Positions 34,451-45,843 of a stretch of 64,000 nt of DNA are shown piece after piece. A program made the position numbers and the translations under genes. Below the pieces are notes generated by a model that was given only the letters and a program-made list of their open reading frames with translations, had not been told where the DNA came from and did no database searches. Within the stretch, counting starts at the first letter, position 1. Every line of letters begins with the position of its first letter. The stretch comes from Dugong dugon (lineage: Eukaryota > Chordata > Mammalia > Sirenia > Dugongidae): contig CM057482.1 of the NCBI GenBank assembly GCA_030035585.1, forward strand, positions 41,397,501-41,461,500, given 5' to 3'.

Positions 34451-35639
34451 CAAGAACAGAGTAAGTGCTTAATAAATATTTAATGAGTGAATAAAAGAAC
34501 ACTGAAGTCATACCTCTCTGATGTCAAAAGATATTTCCACTGTCCTTCACCTCCCCACCCTACTTATATACACATACCATCCAGGGTCTACGCAGATGAG
34601 TTTTATATGTTTAATTAACTGGATGGTTCTTTTTTAGATACAACCCTCTGTCCTTCAACTCTCTCTTGGTAGAGCACTGCCTGGCCCTGTTTTCTCTTAC
34701 TTCTCCTGAGTTATGCAAGACATCTTAAACACCTGGTGGTAAAATTTTTGTATAGCCCCTCATGCCAGAGCCATAAATGAAAAAGGAAATTATTTTTAAA
34801 TAATGCCATAATATCATAATAAATTCAGATAGCACATGTGGACAAAAGAGATAGTAAAAACAAACAAAAACAAAGTAGGCATTTAAGTTGCCCAGGCCCC
34901 AATGCATTTAGAAAACAAAACAAATGTCTTTGAATTACATGACAAATTAAATTTAATGCAACTATATCATAATTTAATAATTAAAGCATTTGCTTTTGCA
35001 TTACTTTCTAATTAAATCCCAAAGTCCATCACATTTCAGAATAAACCTCCACCAATGTTCCAGGAGTGTGGATGCATGTATTAACTAAGAACTCATAATG
35101 TCCTTAGCCCCCTGCATCCAGTGTTTCATATTTAAAGATGAAATGACCGTGTGTAAACCTCCACTGGCATTTTTCTCGTGCACTGTGATTTTGCTGGATA
35201 ATTGTTTGGAATTCACCATGTGATTAAAATTATAGCAGTTACCTCACCCTATTAAAGAATAGTTAGAAAAATATGACCCAAATGCAATATGAAACATGGT
35301 GGGTATGCACCTTTTGATTTTAGCTTGTATCACCCTCTTCCCTTATTTTGTTAATAAAAAAGATTCTCACTGCTCATAATACATTTTTTTGGTCAATCAT
35401 TTCCCATTTTAGGAAATAGGACTGTTTTGATGACATTGAGCACAGATATTTCATCCCCAGTCTATCTTTTCTTGAACTTGATTTTACTTTTAAATTTCAC
35501 ATTTTCTCTTCTCAGTGATCCTCCTTCTATTCCTAAGTATCAAAATCAGAGTAGGTGACAGTCAATTGATCCTTTATTTTTAATAGCAAGATCTCTCATT
35601 CTCATTGGGAATCACGGGTATCTTTTCTTGGAACCTTCA
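34451..35639. other. Repeat-free, candidate conserved noncoding (34.9-35.3 kb)
   Basis: No mobile element is recognisable. The part at 34920-35260 has many homeodomain-type TAAT/ATTA cores and well-mixed composition. Function is only a guess. Confidence 0.3.
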
Positions 35640-35924
35640 TCTACCCAAGCCAGATCTCACCTTTGCTCCCTCTGTCTTTCCAGTCTGAAATGTCCTTCCC
35701 ACTGATCCCCATCCCTTCAAGAACTTACTGTCTTTTAAAGTCAGCTCCTGTCCTCTTTTCTTCTCGAGGGTCTCTCCAAACAAACAACCTTTGTTGACAT
35801 AGAGCTTCCCAGGTTAATATGGGAATTTTCCACGTTTCCTATTTACCACTTGGTTATATACTATATTTCATTCCTCACTCTTTATTTTATGCTTGTTAAT
35901 AGTGGTTCTCCCACAAACTTATAT
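35640..35924 (+). mobile_element. L2 LINE, 5' segment
   Basis: L2-type 3' blocks: 'gctccctctgtctttccagtctgaaatgtccttcccac', 'cccttcaagaactta', 'aaagtcagctcctgtcctc', 'tatttcattcctcactctttatttta'. Interrupted by a hAT element. Confidence 0.6.
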
Positions 35925-36237
35925 CAGGGATCAGTAAACGTTTTCTGGAAAGAACCAGATAGTAAATATTTTAGGCTCTGCACACCATACAGGCTCTGTC
36001 CTAACTCTCAAATCTGTCTTTCTAACACAAAAGCAGCCATGGACAACATATAATGACGGAGCATGTTGTGTTCCAATATATTTACTGAAATTTGAACTTA
36101 ATATAATTACCACATATAAGGAAACCTTCTTTTTGTAACCATTTAAAAAATGTCAAAACCGTTCTTAGCTCACAGGCCATACAAAAATAGGAGGCGGGCT
36201 GAATCTGGCCCACAGGCCATAGTTTGCCAACTCTTAG
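35925..36237 (+). mobile_element. hAT-Charlie-type non-autonomous DNA transposon
   Basis: Inverted ends CAGGGATCAGTAAAC and GTTTGCCAACTCTTAG match the CAGGGGTCAGCAAAC type. Internal blocks 'ccagatagtaaatattttaggctctgc', 'aaaagcagccatggacaacat', 'ggcgggctgaatctggcccacaggcc' are those of a common mammalian MER-class hAT element. No transposase is present. No clean 8-bp target duplication was seen. L2 sequence lies on both sides. Confidence 0.75.
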
Positions 36238-36300
36238 ATTCTAAGCCTCTTGAAGGCAGAAACATGTCTCATATGTTTGTGTGTTTTTCATTGTCACAAG
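36238..36300 (+). mobile_element. L2 LINE, continuation
   Basis: 'gattctaagcctcttgaaggcagaaacatgtctcat' equals the L2 'taagctccttgagggcaggga' block, directly after the hAT end. Confidence 0.55.
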
Positions 36301-36351
36301 AACTGAAACAGGTGTTTTCTAGAGGCCAGTAGTTATTCATAGCTTAAGACA

Positions 36352-36557
36352 AAAATCTGTTGCTTTTGAGTCAATCTGACTTGTGGCAACCCTATATGTG
36401 TCAGAGTAGAACTGTGCTCCATAGCATTTTCAGGGCTGTGACCTTTTAGAAGCAGATCACCAGGCCTTTCTTCCAAGGAGCTTCTGGGGGGACTTGAAAC
36501 TCCAACCTTCCAGTGAGCAGCCAAGTGTCTTAACCATCTGCAACACACGGGGACTCC
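36352..36557 (-). mobile_element. AfroSINE, target duplication
   Basis: A reversed copy from 'aaaatctgttgcttttgagtc' to 'caacacacggggactcc'. Flanks AGCTTAAGACA (36341-36351) and AGCTTAAGGCA (36558-36568) match at 10 of 11. Confidence 0.9.
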
Positions 36558-36568
36558 AGCTTAAGGCA

Positions 36569-37059
36569 GTGAGCCCACAATTTAAGCTACCCAAGTAGGA
36601 AATGTTTGGAGGGCAAGGGGGAACTCTAAAAACAATTTGAGATTGCAATTCCCAAGGAAGAGGGAAGCAAAGCATCAACACCTCTGGCAAGTTTGCCAAG
36701 TTATCAGGATGTCTATGTTCAAACACAGTATTTCTTTGAACTAAGCAGAAATCTCCAAAAGGGCAGAGAGAAAGCAGGCTCAAAGCTGCAGATGCCATTC
36801 TGAATGCAAGCTTCATATGGTCTCCGTGGGAGTCTATAAAACCCAGCGCTCTGCTCGGTTGGAGTTCCTCACTTTTAGCGTGATGGCTCTGTATTTAATT
36901 ACACTGTATATTTTCTTCTTTAGTGTTGTGATACAAGAAGACAGAGACACAGACAGTGGGAGAGATAGAGCAAGAGCTGCACTCGAGCCCTGTAGATAAG
37001 GAATGTCCTCAACATCTAAACCACCAAGCACACTGAGATACTCCCCCACCACATTATTT
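36569..37059. other. Unannotated stretch
   Basis: Nothing recognisable. A purine-rich run lies near 36935-36990. Confidence 0.4.
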
Positions 37060-37480
37060 ATATCGGGGGCTCACTTTGAGTTATAGTACCAAAGGGGGGA
37101 CAAGTTCATTTAATGAAGAGAGAGTTTTGCCCAGTTTAAAAGCCATAATTTGGTATGCATGTCAGAAAAACACATAATCTGTACAAATAAATCCACGCAG
37201 CTAGACCCAGGGCCCACTTGCCACTGGAATCTGTTTTTCTTTTTAACGTAATGAGGCGACATCCCTTTCCTTGGAGAGGAGAGTTCAATAGTTTAAATTT
37301 TGTTAACTGAGATCCCTTGTACGAAGGTAAATTACATTGCATTTTCTATTACTAGCTCTGTTAATTGTCAAGCAATCAGAGTTTATGCACTCATCCAAGA
37401 CAGCGGCGGATTTCCCATAATGTTACAAAATAAAACCTGACAAAGCACAATAATCTTTAGTTTATTGATGTGCCACCAGG
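37060..37480. other. Candidate conserved noncoding block
   Basis: Repeat-free, with TAATTG/ATTAC homeodomain-like cores and a CpG cluster near 37405-37412 (agcggcgga). The texture resembles developmental enhancers. No coding frame is present. This is inference. Confidence 0.25.
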
Positions 37481-37731
37481 CTGTTGAAAGCATCAGATCA
37501 GTAATGTGCTTTGGTTAGGAAATTGGGGTCTAGGGAGAAATATTGGGAGTTACAGAGAGAACATCAGGGCTTGCAGAAAAAAATATATTAGGAGTTAAAA
37601 GGGAAAAAAATGTCTGCGGTGGGATTTTGGATGCTATGAAAACAGCAGCAACACTCAGACCTTGTTGGGATTAAGAAGGAAAACACATCTGGGGTAGACA
37701 GAAAAACTCTGGCCTTCGTGGCCGAAAGACA

Positions 37732-37735
<4 letters not shown>
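37481..37735. other. Unannotated stretch
   Basis: Nothing recognisable. Confidence 0.4.

Positions 37736-37773
<38 letters not shown>
37736..37773. repeat. (TG)n microsatellite
   Basis: About 18 uninterrupted TG units. Confidence 0.95.
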
Positions 37774-37775
<2 letters not shown>

Positions 37776-38616
37776 GGAAGTGCTGCATAGTATAATATAA
37801 ATAACATACACGAATACCAGACTTCTAGAAAAGCATACTCTAAAGACATCTATTCATTGCAGATAATGAGAACTCCTACATTATGGATTTATTAAAATAC
37901 TATGTGGCCAGGACAGCAAGACTGGATCTAGATTTGGCTAAAAAATGTTAAAAATATGGGCTCAGTATAACCTCCTAGGTGTCTTTCTAGTCTCCTTAGA
38001 AATCTTAACTTTCCATGTTGCTAAAAAATAATTCAAGATTTGCTTTGTACCTAAGGATTTTTAAGACCTGGCAAGACTTTTGAGGATGATTGCTGTCTAG
38101 GAATGCTCTTCCCTGTGCTGTTGTGTTCTCCCTGTTCTGTGTCTGATGAGAGATTCTATATTGGACTTGCCAGGCTAGACATAGGTCATGGTGAAGGTGC
38201 TTCTGGCTGGGATGCTAAGAGCGAAGACACTATGGTCTCACAGCCATTTAGGCTGAGCTTTCTTCAGAATGCTTGGAGGGTTTGAGTTTCCATTTTGATA
38301 AGTTACCTTTTATAGCCATATTGACCACAAGAATTAAGAACAGAAGCACTTTAATAAATTGTTCCTTCAGATTGGGATTTTGAACTCTAAGAACTAAATA
38401 TGTTGCTTACTGACAGAGCAAAGTGATTATTGCAAAGGCTTAATTGGGGACTAACTTTACATTAGTATTATAATCCTACCCAAACTTTTAGGAAGATAAT
38501 GTAAAAATCCTCCAATATATTGACTAACTGTCCTCACAACCCAAAATCCAAGCTAAATAAAGGCAAAAAAGATGATAAATTTCTGACTATGCAGTTTGGT
38601 ATGAAAAATAAATGTG
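37774..38616. other. Unannotated stretch
   Basis: Nothing recognisable. Confidence 0.45.
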
Positions 38617-38710
38617 TTGAGTGTGTGGTAAGTGTGTATGTGTGTAAGTGTGTGTGTGTGAGAGACAGAGACAGAGAGAGAGAGAACACAAGAGAAAGAG
38701 AGATTGAGAT
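38617..38710. repeat. Imperfect (TG)n then (GA)n microsatellite
   Basis: GTGTG-rich for 45 bases, then GAGA/CAGA-rich for 50 bases. Confidence 0.9.
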
Positions 38711-39917
38711 TCTCTGTCTTGCAATAAAACATGGCAAGGTGATAAATTAGTGCTCTCAACTGAAATTGATTACTTCGTGTTCCCTTCCAGTTCATATGGC
38801 AGCCACACAGATGCTCGGAAACACCTTAATGACACATTGGAGAAAACTTCTCAAGTGGGCTTCTCACAGTGTTCTCTCCCTTCCTCCCCACACTGGCTCT
38901 AAGAGTGAAGTGCCCAGTATGCTGCACGCATTAGGGGAAGCGCCATGCAAATATGCCCTGGCTCCCTCTTGCACAGAGATGTCTTCATTTTATATACCAG
39001 GAATGCTTTAGACGATCCTAGAAGCCTAAATGCTAAAATGACAAATGTAAGTGATTTTGTCTTCTTAATGCTGGATATATCTATCCCAAGCTCTCTGGAG
39101 AGACAGCACATATAGCACAAAGATGAAGCAGCATTCAGCCACCTAGAGGCAATCTAACCCAAGCCTGCCCAGCAAAGCAAAACAAAGTTATGAGGCTTAT
39201 TGCCATAATTGTAGATTAAATGAAACTGCCTGGTTTACTCACAGGGATTACAAGGGACAATTTACCAATATACTTGAATTAAAGGAGTACCAGACAAGAA
39301 TGGAATAATTTTAATCAAGCCCTCAGTTTTAAACAATTTAAGAAAACCCCTTACGATGAAATCCCTTGTGGAATGTATTGATAACTGCTGAAATTTTAAT
39401 CAATCTCATTCCATTGCAATTCTGAGGATAGGTGAAAACCTGAGAAATGTCAAAAATATTCCAAAGTATTTAAAGAGTCCAGAATTTTCAATAAATATTA
39501 GATTTTCAGTTACTATATACGTTTTTATAAGTACAAGAGAAAATTTTAAGAAGATATTTTACCACTTGAGTATCTTAGAGTTCTGAAAGAAGAGCCAGAT
39601 TTTAATGTAGGTTTAAGTCTGTAACTGAGTGTATTGAGAATTACAAAGGTAAAATATTCTATGAGTTATCTAAAAGTTATATAATTTTTAGATTTAGTTT
39701 GATTGGAATTTATATAAACTTTATTAGATATCAGTAATATACCTACAGTATATCAGTTATGGTTAACAACTTTTGATTTCTGAGTAAAATTCTGAATCTA
39801 TATTATGTACTTTTTAGTTTTCTATAGAATCTAAATTTTATGTCACTATAATGTCCATATGGTGGTCTTAAACAATAAGCAATTGTCATAAGAGCAAGGG
39901 TGATCTGATTGACTAGG
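38711..39917. other. Unannotated stretch
   Basis: AT-rich and unique. Short frames near 38.8-39.1 kb have no motif. Confidence 0.45.
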
Positions 39918-39978
39918 TAGTGGCCAGTAGATTCATTTATTGGTAGTATTCTCGTCTTCCACGTGTAGATAGACTTAC
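39918..39978 (+). mobile_element. tRNA-Gly-like head just upstream of the RTE
   Basis: 'ggtagtattctcgtcttccacgtg' differs from the tRNA-Gly(GCC) D-stem-to-anticodon region at only about 3 of 24 positions. The T-arm part is missing and the RTE 5' region follows within about 15 bases. It may be part of the RTE transcript, or a tRNA-Gly SINE into which the rest recombined. Confidence 0.6.
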
Positions 39979-40272
39979 CACTGCTCTGTCAGTGTGTTCT
40001 ATTGTGGTGGTTGCATGTTGCTGTGATGCTGGAAGCTATGCCACCAGTATTTCAAATACCAGCAGGGTCACCCATGGTGGACGGGTTTTAGTAGTGCTTC
40101 CAGACTAAGACAGACTAGGAAGAACGACCTAGCAGTCTACTTCTAAAAAATTAGCCAGTGAAAACCTTATGAATAGCAGCAGAATGTTGTTTGATATAGT
40201 GCCAGAAAATGAGCCCTCAGGTTTGAAGGTGCTCAAAATATGACTAGGGAAGAGCTGCCACCTCAAAGTAGA

Positions 40273-40445
40273 CCAAAAACAAAAATAAAAACAAAAACCC
40301 ATTGCTGTCAAGTTGATTCTGACTCATAGTGACCCTGTATTACAGAGTGGAATTGCCCCATAGGGTTTCCAATGAGCAGCTGGTGGATTCAAACTGCGAC
40401 CTTTCAATTAGCAGCCCAGGTCTTAACTACTGCACCACAAGGGTT
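40273..40445 (-). mobile_element. AfroSINE inside the RTE 5' region
   Basis: A reversed short-form copy with an A-rich start ('aaaaacaaaaataaaaac'), 'gttgattctgactcatagtgaccc', and the head ending 'caccacaagggtt'. The perfect 11-bp duplication CTCAAAGTAGA at 40262-40272 and 40446-40456 is RTE sequence. Confidence 0.95.
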
Positions 40446-40555
40446 CTCAAAGTAGAGTAAACCTTAATGACATAGATAGGGTAAAGCTTTTGAGACCTTC
40501 ATTTGCTGATGTGGCATGACTGAAAATGAGAAGAAACAACTACAAACACCCACTA

Positions 40556-43440
40556 ATAATCAAAACGTGGAATGTATGAAGTATGAATCTAGGAAAATTG
40601 GAAATTGTCAAAAATAAATAGAACACATAAAGACTCATATCCTAGACGTCAGTGAACTGAAATGGACTGGTATTGGCCATTTTGAATCAGATAATCATAT
40701 GGCTTACTATGGAGGCAATGACAAAATGAAGAGGAATGGTGTCACATTCATCATAAAAAAGAACATTTCAAGATATATCCTAAAGTATAAAGCTATCAGA
40801 GATAGGATAATATTCATATGCCTACAGAGAAGTCCAGTTAATAAGACTATTATTCAAATTTAGGCACCAACCACTAATGACAAAGATGAGGAAATTGAAG
40901 ATTTTTACAACTTCTGCAGTCTGAAATTGATCAAACATGCAATTGAGATGCATTGGTAATTACTGGTGATCGGAATTCAAAAGTTGGAAGCAAAGAGAGA
41001 CTGGTGGTTGGAAAATGTGGCCTTGGTGATAGAAAAGATGCTGAAGATCACTCACAGAAGTTTGCAAGACCAACAACTTATTCATTGCAAGTACCTTCTT
41101 CAACAACATATACGGCGACTATACATACGGACTTTGCCACTTGGTATACACAGGAATCAAATCGAATACACCTGTGGAAAGAGGGTGGAGAAGCTCAATA
41201 TCATTAGTCAGAATGAGGCCAGGGGCTGACTGTGGAACAGATCATCAATTGTTCATATGCAAGTTCAAGTTAAAGATGAAGAACATTAAAACAAGTCCAC
41301 GAGAGCCAAAGTATGACCTTGAGTATATCCCACCTGAATTTAGAAACAAGAATAGATTTGAGGCACTGAACACTAATGACCAAAGACAAGATGAGTTGTG
41401 GGATGACACCAAGGACATTATACATGAAGAAAGCAAAAGGTTATTAAAAAGACAGACAAGAAAAAGGAGACCAAAATGGATGTCAGAAGAGACTCTGAAA
41501 CTTAATCTTGAATGTAGAGCAGCTAAAGGGAATAGAAGAAATGATTAAGTAAAAGAGCTGAACAGAAGATTTCAAAGGGTGGCTTGAGAAGACAAAGTAA
41601 AGTATTATAATGACATGTACAAATACCTGGAGTTAGAAAACCAAAAGGGAAGAACATGCTTTGGCATTTCTCAAGCTGAAAGAACTGAAAAGAAAATTCA
41701 ACTTCAAGTTGCAATATTGAAGAATGCTATGCACAAAATATTGAATGATGCAGAAAGTATCAAAAGAAGATGGAAAGAATACACAAAGTCACTGTACCAA
41801 AAAGGAATTGGTTGATGTTCAACCATTTCATGAGGTAGCATATGATCAAGAACTGATGGTTCTGAGGAAGAAGTCCAAGCTTCACTGAAGGCATTGGCGA
41901 AAAATAAGCATCCAGGAATCGACAGAACACCAACTGAGATGTTTCAACAAACCAGTGTAGCACTGGAGGTGCTCACTTGTCTATACCAAGAAGTCTGGAA
42001 GACAGCTACCTGGCCAACTGATTGGAAGAGATCCATATTTGTGCCCATTCCAAAGAAAGGTGATCCAACAGAATGTGGAAATTATAGAACAATATCATTG
42101 ATATGACACACAAGTAAAATTTTGCTGAGGATAACTAAAAAATGGTTGCAGCAATACATCCACAGGGAACTGCCAGAAATTCAAGCCGGATTCAGAAGAG
42201 GATGTGGAATGGGGGATATCATTACAGATGTCAGATGGATCTTGGCAGAAAGCAGATAATACCAGAAGATGTTTGCCTTCGTTTTATTGACTATCCAATG
42301 CATTGAACTGTATGGATCATAACAAATTATGGATAACACTGAGAAGAATGGTAGTTCCAGATCACATAATTGTGAGGAACCGGTGCATAGGCCAAGAGAC
42401 AGTGGTTTGAACAGAACAAGAGGATATTGCTTGGTTTAAAATCAGGACAGGTGTGTTTAAGGTTGTATCTTTTCACCATACTTATTCAATCTGTATGCTG
42501 AGCAAATAATCCGAGAAGCTTGACTATGTGAAGAAGAGTGCAGCATCATGGTTAGTGGAAGACTTACTAACAAGTTGCGCTATGCAGATGACACAACCTT
42601 GCTTGCTGAAAGCAAAGAGGACTTGAAGCACTTACTGATGAAGATCAAAAACTTCAGTATGGATTACACCTCAACATAAAGAAAACAAAAATCCTCACAA
42701 CTGGACCAATAAGCAACAACATGATAAACAGAGAAAAGATTGAAGCTGTCGAGGATTTCACTTTTATTGGATCCACAATCAAAGCCCATGGAAGTAGCAG
42801 TCAAGAAATCAAATGAAGCTTCTGTCTGGAGATGAGATGAGAGGGCTGAGAGGGTTAGGAGCTGGTTGAATGGACATGGGAAATCAGAGGTGGAAAGGAA
42901 GAGTGTGCCGTCACACTATAAGGAGAGCAACTAGGGTCACATAACAATGTATGTATAAGTTTTTGTATGAGAGACTAACTTGAATTGTAAACTTTCACTT
43001 AAACTACAACAATAAAAAAAGAAGAAATCAAATGATATATTGCGTTGGGCAAATTTGCTCTAAAAGACCTCTTTATGCTGTTAAAAAAGCAAAGATGTCA
43101 CTTCAGAGACTAAGGTGCACTTGGCCCAAGCCATGGTATTTTCAATTGCCTCATATGCTTGCAAAAGCTAGACAATGAATAAAGAAGACCTGAAAAGAAT
43201 TCATGTCTTTGAATTATGGCATTGGTGAAGAATATCAAATATACCATGGACTACCAGAAGAACAATTAAATCTGTCTTGGAAGAAGTACAGCCAGAGTGT
43301 TCCTTGGAAGTAAGCATGGGGAGACTTGATCTCACCTACTTTGGACATGTTATCAGGAGGGACCAGTCCCTTGAGAAGGACATCATGCTTGTAAAGTAGA
43401 GGGTGAGTAAAAAGAGGAAAATCATCAATGAGATGGATTG
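40556..43440 (+). pseudogene. RTE endonuclease/reverse transcriptase, broken
   Basis: This is the main RTE protein that nicks target DNA and copies the RNA onto it. Visible endonuclease traces are a 'TWNV.SMNLG' start near 40565 and an 'ITGDRNSKVGS' motif at 40955-40990 (W changed to R). The RT traces are FIDY at about 42273, then a 1-2 base deletion that shifts the frame within motif A, and an intact YADD catalytic box at 42581-42592. The longest open pieces are 40953-41207, 41141-41548 and 41894-42106, in different frames. It cannot make an active enzyme as it stands. Confidence 0.85.
42817..43021 (+). mobile_element. 205-base A-tailed insertion with perfect 14-bp duplication
   Basis: It sits within the RTE coding region, flanked by AAGAAATCAAATGA at 42803-42816 and 43022-43035 with no mismatch. 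It ends in AATAAAAAAA. The text ('gggtcacataacaatgtatg', 'tgaattgtaaactttcactt') resembles the last 200 bases of an L1 3' UTR, so I call it a 5'-truncated L1-type insertion. The long duplication starting AAGAAA fits L1 endonuclease cleavage. A processed RNA copy is the alternative. Confidence 0.75.
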
Positions 43441-43576
43441 ACATAGTGGTTGCAACTACAGGCTCAAACATAGCAATGATTGTGAGGATGGCGTGGATCC
43501 GGCAGTGTTTTGTTTTGTTGTACCTAGGGTCAATATGAGTCAGAACTGACTTGATGGCACCTAATAAAAACAACAT

Positions 43577-43872
43577 CATGTGTAGACCAGGGTTCAATTC
43601 TGGGCCAATGCACCCCAACAGCAGCCACCATCCATCTGTGAGTGAAGGTTTGCATGTTACTATAATGTTGAACAGGTTTCAGTGGAGCTTCCAGACTAAG
43701 ATGGACTAGGAAGAAAGGTCTGGTGATTTACTTACCTTAAATCAACCAGTGGAAACCCTATGGCTCAAAACCAATCATGGGGATGGGACAGTACCAGGTG
43801 ACATTTTGTTACATTGTGCATAGGTTTGCCATGATTTGGGGACTGACTCCATAAGAGCTAACAACAACAATA
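43577..43872 (+). mobile_element. tRNA-Gly-headed composite SINE, head truncated
   Basis: It starts inside the tRNA-Gly T arm ('agggttcaattctgggccaatgcacc'), then the body 'gaacaggtttcagtggagcttccagactaagatgg' and a tail 'gagctaacaacaacaa'. It directly follows the RTE end. Confidence 0.85.
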
Positions 43873-45199
43873 TATACAGGAAAATGTATACATTCCTTTA
43901 ATGAAATCTACAGTATACTACTCAAATGGATATAAAATATTTCAAGCCCTCTGCTAATGAGAGAGTACTTCCCTCCAACAGGAGCCTATAAGCTTTTGGA
44001 GAAACTCAATTAATTCATTTTCAGGAAGGTCTTTGTATATTCCTGGCCCCTTACCCAACTTTCCTGAGTCCCTGGCTCTGTCCTTTCCTGCTCACCTGTT
44101 GCAAGAAACACTTCTCAGACATTCCTGAGTATTTTCTATGAGGCCAGGTGAAGCAAAGGTCATGTCCTAGTGGCAACATCTCTTGTAAGGCTGGGCAGCA
44201 GGCATGCCTTAGTCCTGTTTCTGCAATCATAGTGCAATATCTACCTTAATGATACCCCTGTAAGCGAGAGCTCTAGAAATGCATTTATTTCCCAGAGAAA
44301 ATCTTAAAGCATGTGTTGACAAAGACACTGGTTGCAAAGCAGAGTTTTTCTCTTGATAAGTAAAGGAACTTTGAAACTTCTCCCAGAAATCTCCTTATTC
44401 CTCATCAATTAAATAAATCACAGCTCAACTTTGTAATTTTTAAAAACTACGCTGTTGATGCCTTCTATTAGGTAATCTTCAAGTTTAAAAGCCAGCTTAA
44501 ACAAAAAAGCCTCCCCAAATGTAAAATGACCAATTTTGTCTGAGTTTATATATCAGAAAGATTTGAGTAGCTTAACAAAAGCAACAGTTATACGGTCTAT
44601 GCTGAATATCTTGCTTTTCAAAGTAGTTCGTTAGACATTATCAAATTTGGTCTCTCAGAGTAGACTAGTACATTCCCTATTTGCAGATAAAAATATTGAA
44701 ATGTCAAGTGCTCCAATGACTTGCTCAAACTTGTTGTTGACAGAATGCAACAGGCACAGCTTGACCAAAACGTAAGGGCTGGAGAGGTGTGTCCTTTGAT
44801 TGTGATGGAACAGGTGTCTCAACCATGCACATTTTCCATTGTGGCTGATCAGATAAAACTGTGATCTGTGTGATGCAGTTTGTAAAGCTGTTTTCAAGTC
44901 ATTCTAACAGTGTCATTATATTTCTCAAAGTCTGTGCTTTGCTCCCTGTGGAAAGTTGGGAGACCCATGGACGCTCTGAGCCTCTGATTCCCAGGACATA
45001 ACTGCTGATAACAAAGCACACTTGGAGATTTGAGATGGGAGAGATGATGGGAACAAGACTGATAGAAAAAGAAGGCACACAGCTTTGTACCTGACACCTC
45101 ATTTTATTGCTTGGAAACCAGTGCATCCTGTTTTGCCCGTGAGAACCACTGTATTCTAAACAAATGGTTATCAAACTTTTTGAGTGTGTGTGTTTTGGC
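43873..45199. other. Unannotated stretch
   Basis: Nothing recognisable. Overlapping antisense frames of 103 and 80 codons show no motif. Confidence 0.45.
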
Positions 45200-45382
45200 C
45201 CGTTCAACAATTTTTACATGTATAATTCAGTGACATTGATTACATTCATTGTGTTGTATAACCATTATCACTATCCTTTTCCAAACCATCCCACCACCAT
45301 TAACAGAAGCTCAGTACCCACTAGGCAATGACTCCCCCTTCCTTCCTCCCTCCCACCCCTGGCAACCACTCAAACATTTTCT
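45200..45382 (-). mobile_element. L1 3' UTR fragment
   Basis: 'ttcaacaatttttacatgtataattcagtgacattgattacattc', 'gtataaccattatcac', 'cctggcaaccactcaa' follow the order of the reversed L1 3' UTR at 56.5-57.5 kb. Confidence 0.65.
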
Positions 45383-45843
45383 AAGCAATAGAACCATTTC
45401 GTAAACAAAATCTTACCCTGAGCTCCATTTGAATATACAGACAAATACCAAGCTTCTTTGGGTGCAGGCACCTCCTTGCTCCATTTTAGTGCCTCTTTAG
45501 ATCCCCTCTCAGGATTCCAGAACTCTGAAGAGCCTAGTTTGAAAATAATTCTCTTACATAATTGAATTAGAAACACACTGCCTTGAGCAGAGGCCTCATC
45601 CTAACTGTGTGTTATTGGTGAGTTGATTCAATCTCCCTCGCCACATTCACTCCACTGGAAACACTTCTTCCCTTGAGCCCAACCTAACACTCCCTTCTTT
45701 GTCATTTGATTAAATAGTTCCTCATATCACTGACAGAATTATAGAGCAAGTGCCTTTTACCTTCATCCCAGTGCAACCCACAGCACCTTCAAGAATACCC
45801 TTTCCATTCAATAATTATACATTATCTCCTACTGTCTATACCA
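45383..45843. other. Unannotated stretch
   Basis: Nothing recognisable. Confidence 0.4.

Larger units (their letters stand above)
39979..43575 (+). mobile_element. Near full-length RTE LINE (BovB-like clade), defective
   Basis: It runs in order from a 5' untranslated part (39979-40550), through an apurinic-type endonuclease (about 40556-41330) and reverse transcriptase (about 41890-42720), to a C-terminal region (43040-43440) and the tail ending CACCTAATAAAAACAACA. The order fits RTE elements, which have a single main protein. Many stops and small deletions break it. An AfroSINE (40273-40445) and a 205-base insert (42817-43021) interrupt it. The tail matches those of AfroSINE and the tRNA-Gly SINE, implying it is the kind of element that moves them. 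Confidence 0.9.

Noticed and set aside
36457-36816. 119-codon frame, minus strand
   Set aside because: One end is an AfroSINE head and the rest has no recognisable domain.
42817-43021. Novel small RNA gene inside the RTE
   Set aside because: A-tail, AATAAA and a target duplication make a retroinserted L1-type 3' end the simpler reading.
43235-43618. 127-codon frame, minus strand
   Set aside because: Antisense to the end of the RTE and the start of a tRNA-Gly SINE.
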